From NCBI GenBank assembly GCA_964592095.1, contig CAZQER010000064.1, positions 1 to 5,971 on the forward strand: DNA of 5,971 bases, in the 5' to 3' direction. The notes beneath the pieces were generated by a model. That model saw nothing but the letters and a program-made list of their open reading frames with translations. It ran no database searches and was not told where the DNA came from. The position numbers were made by a program, and so were the translations under genes. Shown piece by piece: positions 1 through 5,840 of the stretch. Numbering within the stretch: position 1 is the stretch's first letter; each line of letters opens with the position of its first letter. This DNA is from EX4484-2 sp964592095 (GTDB taxonomy: Archaea; Altiarchaeota; Altiarchaeia; IMC4; QMZM01).

Positions 1-755
1 ATAGATGGTATGAAAAACTATTGAAGATTATCTATTATCCAATTTTATATCTAATTTTGAGACATTCTAAAAGGATAATAGCAACATCTCCAAATTATGT
101 AAAGGAATCGTCAGTTCTGAAACATTTTATAGATAAGATAGAAATAGCACCAAACTTTGTCGATGAAAAAAGGTTTAATCCAGATGTTAGCGGAGAGAAT
201 ATAAGGAGAAGATATAAACTGGAAAATAAAAAGGTCGTTCTATTTCTTGGTAGATTTGTTCCTTATAAAGGAATTGAATATCTTATAGATGCATTCATAA
301 GAGTTAAGGATAATATAGAGAATAGTGTTTTACTTCTTGTTGGTGATGGCGTATTAAGGAAAAAACTTATGAATCTTGCAAAAGATGAAGAGAATATAAT
401 ATTTATAAAACCGAAGGAGAATGAAATTCCAGAATATTATGCAGCATGTGATTTATTTGTTTTACCTTCAATAACAAGACAGGAGGCATTTGGAATCACA
501 CTCTTAGAGGCAATGGCCACAGGTAAGGTATGCATCACAACAAACATATCTGGAATGCCATATGTTGTTAATAATTGTGGAATAAAAATAAGTCCAAAGG
601 ATGTTGATGCATTGAAATATGCTATTATAGAATTACTGGGTAATGATGCATATAGAAAGAGAATGGGGAAATGTGGTAGAAAAAGGGTTGAGGAGTATTT
701 TACCAGGAAGAGGGTAGCAGATATAATCTTTAATATATATAAAAATATAGTATAG
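1..755 (+). CDS. Glycosyltransferase family 4 (GT4), 5'-truncated by window edge
   Basis: Retaining GT-B glycosyltransferase of the GT4 (glycosyl transferases group 1) type, expected to move a sugar from an NDP-sugar to a lipid-linked or other glycan at the cytoplasmic membrane face. The frame is open to the left edge: codons from base 3 read RWYEKL before the TTG at 21, so that TTG is an internal Leu, not a start. Counting residues from the TTG codon: end of the acceptor domain with IIATSPNYVKES (19-30) and IAPNFVD (42-48), then the donor-binding domain with GRFVPYKG (77-84, candidate phosphate-binding R78 and K83), VGDG (107-110) and the EX7E motif E155-E163 inside EAFGITLLEAMATGK. A full GT4 has about 360-400 residues, so roughly 110-140 N-terminal residues lie outside. 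The stop is 9 bp before the GT2 gene, which suggests co-transcription. Sugar specificity cannot be read from sequence. Confidence 0.93.
   Translation, partial: RWYEKLLKIIYYPILYLILRHSKRIIATSPNYVKESSVLKHFIDKIEIAPNFVDEKRFNPDVSGENIRRRYKLENKKVVLFLGRFVPYKGIEYLIDAFIRVKDNIENSVLLLVGDGVLRKKLMNLAKDEENIIFIKPKENEIPEYYAACDLFVLPSITRQEAFGITLLEAMATGKVCITTNISGMPYVVNNCGIKISPKDVDALKYAIIELLGNDAYRKRMGKCGRKRVEEYFTRKRVADIIFNIYKNIV
726..749 (+). promoter_or_regulatory. Possible TATA-like element ahead of the GT2 gene
   Basis: An AT-only run (TATATATAAAAATA) is centred about 26 nt upstream of the ATG at 765, the distance expected for an archaeal leaderless promoter. It lies inside the last codons of the preceding GT4 gene (NIYKN), where AT-rich codons are common, so it may be coincidence. 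The 9-bp gene spacing more simply suggests read-through. Confidence 0.2.
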
Positions 756-764
756 TTTATTAGA

Positions 765-1703
765 ATGGAACCATATATCTCAGTTGTGATACCCGTCTAT
801 AATGAAGAGGAAAGTATAGAGGCATTATATAAAGAATTGAAATCTGTACTTGATAATATAAAAAAAACATATGAAATCATATTTGTTGATGATGGAAGTA
901 CAGATAAAAGTTTTGAGATATTAGAAAAACTTCATAATAAGGATAAAAAAGTTAAGGTAATAAAGTTTAGAAGGAATTTTGGTCAGACATCTGCTATAAG
1001 CGCTGGTTTTGATAATTCTAAGGGGGACATTATCATAACAATGGATGCTGACCTACAGAATGACCCAAAGGACATACCAAAACTACTAGATGAGATAAAA
1101 AAGGGCTATGATGTAGTAAGTGGCTGGAGAAAAAACAGAAAGGACCCATTTATTACAAAGAAAGTACCATCCAAAATATCAAATATCTTAGCTAGGAAGT
1201 TGACAGGGGTAAATATAAATGATTTCGGATGCACCCTAAAGGCATATCGAAGGAAGGCTATTGAAAACATTGAACTTTATGGAGAGATGCATAGATATGT
1301 ACCTGCTCTTGTCTCATGGAGAGGCTTCAGAATTGGAGAGATACCTGTCATTCACCATGAAAGAAGATATGGAAAGACAAAATATAATGTTTTCAGATTA
1401 ATGAAGGGTTTCCTTGACCTCATAAACATAAAATTCTGGACAAGATACTCGACAAGGCCATTGCATTTTTTTGGAGCATTTGGGATATTAATGGTATTAC
1501 TGGGATCTATCATCAGTATATATCTCGCATTAACAAAAATATTCCTCAACGAATCTATAGGTGAAAGACCTCTCCTTATCCTAGGAGTACTTTTCGTTAT
1601 TGTTGGTGTGCAGTTTATTACATTTGGGTTTTTGTATGAAATCTTGACTAAAATATATTATTCCAATAGAAAAATCTATGAGGTAGAGAAGATTCTGAAA
1701 TGA
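765..1703 (+). CDS. Polyprenyl-phosphate glycosyltransferase, GT2 DPM1/GtrB-like
   Basis: Inverting GT-A enzyme that transfers a hexose from UDP- or GDP-sugar to polyprenyl (dolichyl) phosphate on the cytoplasmic face, giving a lipid-P-sugar donor for outer-face transferases. The 312 residues match the usual length of the DPM1-like/GtrB/ArnC branch. Visible motifs are SVVIPVYNEEE (6-16), VDDGSTD (41-47), RNFGQTSA (70-77), the metal-binding DAD within DADLQNDP (94-101), EMHRYVPAL (174-182) and the basic HHERRYGKTKY (197-207) typical of this branch. Two hydrophobic helices follow at about 233-257 and 268-293, then a short charged tail, as in GtrB. The ATG at 765 lies four codons before the first beta strand and has no clear Shine-Dalgarno. 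It follows the GT4 gene by 9 bp and converges on the GtrA-like gene, its likely functional partner. Family assignment is firm; whether the sugar is glucose, mannose or another is unknown. Confidence 0.95.
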   Translation: MEPYISVVIPVYNEEESIEALYKELKSVLDNIKKTYEIIFVDDGSTDKSFEILEKLHNKDKKVKVIKFRRNFGQTSAISAGFDNSKGDIIITMDADLQNDPKDIPKLLDEIKKGYDVVSGWRKNRKDPFITKKVPSKISNILARKLTGVNINDFGCTLKAYRRKAIENIELYGEMHRYVPALVSWRGFRIGEIPVIHHERRYGKTKYNVFRLMKGFLDLINIKFWTRYSTRPLHFFGAFGILMVLLGSIISIYLALTKIFLNESIGERPLLILGVLFVIVGVQFITFGFLYEILTKIYYSNRKIYEVEKILK

Positions 1704-1718
1704 TTAAAAGAAATATTA
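1704..1718 (-). terminator. Possible T-rich terminator for the minus-strand gene pair
   Basis: Reading the minus strand, the GtrA-like TAA stop leads straight into TATTTCTTTTAATCA, a T-rich run with no hairpin that fits archaeal-type termination. The run occupies the 12-bp gap between two converging genes, so the transcripts probably overlap unless they end here. In this AT-rich genome such runs are common, so support is weak. Confidence 0.22.
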
Positions 1719-1919
1719 ACAATTAACAAAAACAAACTTATCATAAACAAAAAATCTGATGATAAAAAGCACAGGAATCCATATCATTGCCACAACCGAT
1801 GCAGGAAATCCCATGATATCCGAAAATATAAACAACACCAGGATTGTTGCTATATATGTTATAACCCCAACAATAAAATATTTACCGAATTTATTTATAT
1901 TCATTCTTGAATCAATCAC
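1716..1919 (-). CDS. Small GtrA-like membrane protein (single two-helix unit)
   Basis: A 67-residue, almost wholly hydrophobic protein resembling one half of a GtrA-family protein, a family linked to flipping of polyprenyl-P-sugars. It shows a short charged N-terminus, KYFIVGVITYIATILVLFIF (about 13-32, helix 1 with the GtrA-style F..VG), a GFPASVVA turn, helix 2 about 40-56, and the closing RFFVYDKFVF (55-64), matching the FLLNRRWVF-type ending of GtrA units. Usual GtrA proteins have 115-140 residues and four helices; this has two. The GTG start at 1919 overlaps the GT39 TGA as GTGA, suggesting translational coupling. An internal ATG at 1904 (Met6) would also leave the whole domain. The frame is intact and ends in KFVFVNC, so this does not look like a frameshifted remnant. 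Context with GtrB-like and GT39 genes supports a lipid-P-sugar transport role, which is inference. Confidence 0.8.
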   Translation of the reverse strand: MIDSRMNINKFGKYFIVGVITYIATILVLFIFSDIMGFPASVVAMIWIPVLFIIRFFVYDKFVFVNC

Positions 1920-3556
1920 TCAATATTAATATAATCAACCCTTACCCTTTTATTGGTAAGTTCATAATATCTGTGCTTTATTGGTTTATTCTTCACCATG
2001 TTTGTGATGTTATTGGCATCAAAACTACCACCCCTCCCGAATAGCATATACAGTGGGATTATACCTCTATTCTTTTCCCTGATAAATGCAAACTGTACCA
2101 ATCTGTAATTATTTCTTATATAGTCCCATAACTCCTTGTATTTTTTATCATTAATTATGTAAAAATCCCAATTATAAATGAAAATCCAAGTAGCATTTAG
2201 TTTTTCTTCCGCAAATTTCATATCATCCACCGTTTTTGGTATTCCTCTCGTACCCATCATATCACCATGCCATAAAACACCGTATGCCTGAAAACTTGAA
2301 TGCATTAACCTTTCACCATCTTTTTTATGTTCTTTTAGATACTCACCAGCAATATCAAGACCATAAAATTGAGTATCAAATTGACGATTAATTGCCTCTA
2401 TTGTCGATGGAATAAAGATTATCAGCAGAAATACAATTACAATGATATTTATATATTTTATTCTTTTCCCTTCTATTTTGAGATTTTTTGCTAAGTCCGC
2501 AATTCTTATCAGTGAATATGATATGAGCGTTATTGCAAGAGGGATTACAGGATAGTAATGGTAACTATGTTGTCCAATCTTTCTTGCCATTATCACAACA
2601 AAAATAAAAAATGCTACAAGATAACTCCATAAAAATATTCCAGAAATACTGATTTTTTTAACCGTTGATATTATCAGAAATATAATACCCAATACAGCAA
2701 AAAATAATCCAACCCATGTAATGCTGTCTGCAATATATGATGGGGTAATATCCCAGAATTCCTTTGTTGTAAGCCTCCATGGTTCTATAAGTGATAAATT
2801 CGCAGTACTTCTTCCAGTAGTAACGCTGTCTATATATACCATCCATGCGGGAATTGATAACATTACAAATATGGAAACAATATATGGAACTGGATTATCT
2901 TTAATGCCCTTAACACCAATTTCTTTAAAAGGAAATAGTGCTATAATAGGGATTAAAATTATGAGGAATGGATATTTGGTTAATACAGATATAGAAAGAA
3001 ATACAAATGATAAAATAAAATATATATTACTCCTCTTCCTTCTCCATACAAGAAATGAATAAAGTGAGAGAAGCATAAAAAATATCGCTACATTAATTAA
3101 CTGAACATTATGGCTGAAGAATACAAATAATGGATTAACTGATGTAAGAAATGCAGCAGTAATTGCCATATCCTCCCTATTAAAAATCTCCTTTATAATA
3201 AGATACATAAGCGGGATGCATGCGGTTGTCATTATTATCCCTATTATCCTTGCAGCCCACAGTTTATAACCAAAAATCATGAATGATATTGCAGCAAGTA
3301 TTGATATTGTAGGAAATGTATCTGCATGAACACCTGAAGGGTCGCTTTTGATGGAAGGATAATTCCATACTGGAACAAAGAACCCATATCTGAAAAAACC
3401 ATACCTTGCAAAATTTCTCGCCTCGGTCAGATAATGAGTCTCTTTCCAGTTGTGGTAACCAATAACAGGATAATTTATATGATAACTTCTCAAATAAAAG
3501 CCAATTACAATAAAAATTATTACAAGGAATAACGATATGTATTTTTTTTCAATCAT
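1916..3556 (-). CDS. GT-C membrane glycosyltransferase, GT39/ArnT-like (PMT_2)
   Basis: Polytopic transferase of 546 residues expected to use a polyprenyl-P-sugar on the outer membrane face and pass the sugar to a glycan, lipid or protein. An N-terminal helix (7-22) leads to the first outer loop, HNWKETHYLTEARNFARYGF (35-54), in the place of the catalytic acidic loop of PMT_2 proteins. VHADTFPTISILAA (76-89) replaces the usual HPPL-type segment, and about eight further hydrophobic stretches run to 386. GQHSYHYYPVIPLAI (328-342) is the family's conserved histidine/YY/proline helix entry. Residues 390-546 form a soluble tail with no motif I recognise. The ATG at 3556 directly precedes the signal-anchor helix, and a TATA-like box sits about 25 nt upstream. 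The stop overlaps the start of the GtrA-like gene, so the two form an operon. Assignment to GT-C/GT39 is good; donor and acceptor are unknown. Confidence 0.88.
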   Translation of the reverse strand: MIEKKYISLFLVIIFIVIGFYLRSYHINYPVIGYHNWKETHYLTEARNFARYGFFRYGFFVPVWNYPSIKSDPSGVHADTFPTISILAAISFMIFGYKLWAARIIGIIMTTACIPLMYLIIKEIFNREDMAITAAFLTSVNPLFVFFSHNVQLINVAIFFMLLSLYSFLVWRRKRSNIYFILSFVFLSISVLTKYPFLIILIPIIALFPFKEIGVKGIKDNPVPYIVSIFVMLSIPAWMVYIDSVTTGRSTANLSLIEPWRLTTKEFWDITPSYIADSITWVGLFFAVLGIIFLIISTVKKISISGIFLWSYLVAFFIFVVIMARKIGQHSYHYYPVIPLAITLISYSLIRIADLAKNLKIEGKRIKYINIIVIVFLLIIFIPSTIEAINRQFDTQFYGLDIAGEYLKEHKKDGERLMHSSFQAYGVLWHGDMMGTRGIPKTVDDMKFAEEKLNATWIFIYNWDFYIINDKKYKELWDYIRNNYRLVQFAFIREKNRGIIPLYMLFGRGGSFDANNITNMVKNKPIKHRYYELTNKRVRVDYINIE

Positions 3557-3573
3557 CTTCTTAATTTATTGCA

Positions 3574-3589
3574 ATTATCTATAAATAAT
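3574..3589. promoter_or_regulatory. Shared AT-rich promoter element in the divergent spacer
   Basis: The 47-bp spacer (3557-3603) separates the GT39 gene (minus) from the epimerase gene (plus). On the minus strand TTTATAGATAAT begins 29 nt before the ATG at 3556, with TTTATAGA centred at about -25: the expected position of an archaeal TATA box for a leaderless mRNA. On the plus strand the overlapping TATAAATAAT begins 24 nt before the ATG at 3604, rather close for a TATA box. AT-rich sequence just upstream (3561-3570) is an alternative for that direction. The two promoters must overlap or share DNA. The promoter reading is inferred from position and composition only. Confidence 0.4.
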
Positions 3590-3603
3590 TAAAAAAACAA
3601 AAG

Positions 3604-4551
3604 ATGAAATCAATTGTTACTGGATGTGCTGGATTCATAGGTAGTCATTTATCGGAAAGGCTTCTTGATATCGGTCATGAAGTAATAGGCATCGATTGTT
3701 TTACAGATTATTACTCAAGAAAGCAGAAGGAAGAGAATATCTCTGAATTTATAAATCACGAAGGTTTTACATTTATAGAGGACGATATTCTAAATATAAA
3801 TCTTGAAAAACTAATTGACGATGTTGATTATATATTCCATCAGGCAGCACAACCAGGCGTAAGATTCTCATGGGGTGAAAATTTTGAGATATACACCAGA
3901 AATAATATTCTCGCGACACAAAAAATATTAGAGGCGTGCAGGGAACATAAAATCAAAAAGCTGATATATGCGTCCTCATCATCGGTATATGGAAACATAA
4001 AATCATTACCAATGAAAGAAACCGATACACCAAAACCAATCTCTCCGTATGGCGTATCAAAACTTGCTGCAGAGCATCTTTGCTATCTCTACTATAAAAA
4101 TTATAATGTTCCCTCCATATCACTGAGATACTTCACAGTTTATGGACCGAGACAAAGGCCAGATATGGCATTCTATAGATTCATAAGTGCAATTCTCACG
4201 GGAGATGAGATAGAGATATATGGTGATGGTAACCAAACAAGGGATTTTACATTCATCTCTGATATTATTGATGCAAACATATTAGCTATGAGTTCTGAAA
4301 TTAATAATGCAGAGGTCTTTAATATAGGTGGTGGTTCAAGAAAGACATTGAATGATATAGTAAAGATTATTGAGGATATTATTGGTAAAAAGGTCAGGGT
4401 AAGATATGTTGAAAAACAGAAGGGAGATGTAAGGCATACATATGCCGATATTTCAAGGGCAAACGAAGAACTTGGATACAAGCCAAAAACAGGTATTAAA
4501 AATGGTTTAGAAAGGGAGATAGAATGGCTTAGAACGATTTATAATTTATAG
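3604..4551 (+). CDS. NAD-dependent nucleotide-sugar epimerase (extended SDR, GalE/UDP-GlcA 4-epimerase-like)
   Basis: Cytoplasmic extended short-chain dehydrogenase/reductase, expected to invert C4 of a UDP-sugar (glucose, GlcNAc or glucuronate type) through an NAD-bound 4-keto intermediate. Its 315 residues are of normal length. Visible parts are the nucleotide-binding TGCAGFIGSHL (6-16; G7, G10, G13), the acidic D31 ending strand two, HQAAQPGVRFSW (79-90), SSSSVYG (124-130, with S125 the likely catalytic Ser), Y149xxxK153 in SPYGVSK, RYFTVYGPRQRPDMAF (175-190) and GDGNQTRDFTFISD (207-220). The AAQPGVR and TVYGPRQRPDMA segments resemble UDP-glucuronate 4-epimerases, but the neighbouring SDR subfamilies (GalE, WbpP, UDP-glucuronate decarboxylase, dTDP-glucose dehydratase) cannot all be excluded. 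The ATG at 3604 is the natural start, four codons before the Rossmann motif. The gene diverges from GT39, precedes GT4 by 4 bp, and probably supplies the donor sugar for neighbouring transferases. Confidence 0.92.
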   Translation: MKSIVTGCAGFIGSHLSERLLDIGHEVIGIDCFTDYYSRKQKEENISEFINHEGFTFIEDDILNINLEKLIDDVDYIFHQAAQPGVRFSWGENFEIYTRNNILATQKILEACREHKIKKLIYASSSSVYGNIKSLPMKETDTPKPISPYGVSKLAAEHLCYLYYKNYNVPSISLRYFTVYGPRQRPDMAFYRFISAILTGDEIEIYGDGNQTRDFTFISDIIDANILAMSSEINNAEVFNIGGGSRKTLNDIVKIIEDIIGKKVRVRYVEKQKGDVRHTYADISRANEELGYKPKTGIKNGLEREIEWLRTIYNL

Positions 4552-4555
4552 GATT

Positions 4556-5815
4556 ATGATGGAGATAAAATCAAAATCAAAAATTCTATTGATTTCAGAA
4601 TATTTCCCACCAAGGATTTTTGGTGGTGGTGAGTTGAGTGCATATGAACTTGCAAAGGGATTATCAGAGAATGGATTAAATGTGTCTGTCCTTACATCTC
4701 AGACACCCATGGAAGAGGGTTTTGAAATAAAAGATGGATTCAAGATATATCGTTTAATGAAAACCGGTAACAATCCATACGGTGTTATAGAAAACATTAT
4801 AAGGAAGATTATATTCCCAATATCAGAGGAAAAAATACTCAGACATTTAGATGAAAAATTTGAGATTATTCATTGTTTAAACAATACCAGCATTATTGGT
4901 TGTAAAACCAAGAGAAAAACAATTGCAACTATAAATGGTTATGGTATGTTCTGCCCAAAGGGAAATCTCTTCTACAAGGAAATTGGAACATGCAGTGGTT
5001 GTAATTTCCCAAAATTCATTTCTTGTGTTATAAAATCAGAATATATTGGCAAGATGAAACTCAGATTATATCTAAAATACAATCCAATATTCTGGATTTT
5101 TACATATATTGATTATATGAGAAAAAATAATTCTATCAGACATATAAACAAATTCATTGTTGTGAACGATATCATCAGGAAATTTCTGATTAAAAATAAA
5201 GTAAATGAAAAGGACATTATTAAAATTCCGAATATCATGACAATAAGGGAAATAAGGGAAATAAAGAAGAGGATGGAATATCCTCTCGAAAAGGGAACAA
5301 TCAATATAACATACATAGGAACATTAGATAAGATAAAGGGTGTTGATATTCTAATAAAGGCATTCAACGAACTAAAAGGTAAAAATCTTAGACTTCTTAT
5401 CGTTGGTGATGGTCCTGAGAGAAAGAAACTTGAGAATATTGCAGGCAATCATGTGAGATTCTTGGGAAAGATAGATTATAGATTAATACCCCACATATAC
5501 AAGAAATCAGATATCATTGTTATCCCCTCTAAATGGCCTGAACCCTTCTCAAGGGTTTTATTGGAGGCAACATATTATGGAAAACCGATTATTGCCACAA
5601 ATGTTGGTGGTAATTCTGAAGGGGTAATAGATGGTAGAAATGGATTCCTTGTAAAGCCAGATATCACAGATATAAAAGAGAAACTACAATATCTATTAGA
5701 AAATTCTGAAATAATGAAGAAAATGGGAAAGGAAAGCAGGAGAATCTTTAAAGAAAGATTTGATAGAGAGAATATAATCAAAAGGATAATTGAATTTTAT
5801 GATATATCACAATAA
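4556..5815 (+). CDS. Glycosyltransferase family 4 (GT4) with internal cysteine motif
   Basis: GT-B fold retaining glycosyltransferase of 419 residues, cytoplasmic or membrane-associated. The N-terminal acceptor domain begins ILLISEYFPPRIFGGGELSA (10-29), whose GGGE loop is typical of GT4. A cysteine segment follows: C133PKG, C146SGC149 and C157, known in a subset of GT4 proteins and possibly metal-binding. The donor domain starts near 249 with YIGTLDKIKGVDILIKAF (253-270), then VGDGPERKKL (283-292), VRFLGKI (300-306), the EX7E pair E329-E337 in EPFSRVLLEA, and GGNSEGVIDGRNGFLV (351-366). There are two adjacent ATGs. The second (4559) has AGGA five nt upstream and may be the true start; either gives the same domain. 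The epimerase stop is 4 bp upstream, so the two are probably one transcript. Not closely similar to the left-hand GT4, so a different linkage is likely. Specificity unknown. Confidence 0.93.
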   Translation: MMEIKSKSKILLISEYFPPRIFGGGELSAYELAKGLSENGLNVSVLTSQTPMEEGFEIKDGFKIYRLMKTGNNPYGVIENIIRKIIFPISEEKILRHLDEKFEIIHCLNNTSIIGCKTKRKTIATINGYGMFCPKGNLFYKEIGTCSGCNFPKFISCVIKSEYIGKMKLRLYLKYNPIFWIFTYIDYMRKNNSIRHINKFIVVNDIIRKFLIKNKVNEKDIIKIPNIMTIREIREIKKRMEYPLEKGTINITYIGTLDKIKGVDILIKAFNELKGKNLRLLIVGDGPERKKLENIAGNHVRFLGKIDYRLIPHIYKKSDIIVIPSKWPEPFSRVLLEATYYGKPIIATNVGGNSEGVIDGRNGFLVKPDITDIKEKLQYLLENSEIMKKMGKESRRIFKERFDRENIIKRIIEFYDISQ

Positions 5816-5840
5816 CAAACGATCATATATATTTTATTAA
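5816..5840 (+). terminator. Possible T-rich terminator after the GT4 gene
   Basis: After the TAA at 5813-5815 the sequence runs through CATATATATTTTATTAA, an AT/T-rich stretch without a hairpin, before composition changes abruptly to G-rich DNA at about 5841. A U-rich archaeal termination site would fit here, but the run is short and such stretches are frequent in this DNA. Confidence 0.2.

Noticed and set aside
1352..1549. 65-codon minus-strand frame
   Set aside because: Antisense to the GT2 gene across its HHERRYGKTKY motif and first membrane helix; no domain and no promoter-like context.
2658..2846. 62-codon minus-strand frame inside the GT39 gene
   Set aside because: Same strand, shifted frame; the in-frame GT39 translation is continuous across it, and the product is a Tyr/Ile-rich shadow.
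2721..3062. 113-codon open frame on the plus strand
   Set aside because: It lies wholly antisense to the GT39 gene, whose translation carries clear membrane helices and family motifs. The plus-strand product shows no recognisable domain.
4173..4481. 102-codon minus-strand frame
   Set aside because: Antisense to the conserved C-terminal half of the epimerase; its hydrophobic Ser-rich translation is typical of a shadow frame opposite charged codons.
4538..4550. TTTATAATTTATA just upstream of the right-hand GT4 gene as a TATA box
   Set aside because: Centred only about 12-15 nt before the start, too close for a leaderless archaeal promoter. It encodes the end of the epimerase (IYNL-stop), and the 4-bp gap favours co-transcription.
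346..5416. Near-identical GTTGGTGATGG strings in both GT4 genes (about 339-349 and 5402-5412)
   Set aside because: They encode the shared family motif VGDG, so they reflect protein conservation rather than a DNA repeat.
5113..5448. 111-codon minus-strand frame, hydrophobic and resembling a membrane protein
   Set aside because: Antisense to the GT4 linker and donor domain. The hydrophobicity arises from complementing Lys/Glu-rich codons (Phe/Leu/Ser).
5575..5781. 68-codon minus-strand frame
   Set aside because: Antisense to the conserved GT4 C-terminus (GGNSEG, NGFLV); no independent support.
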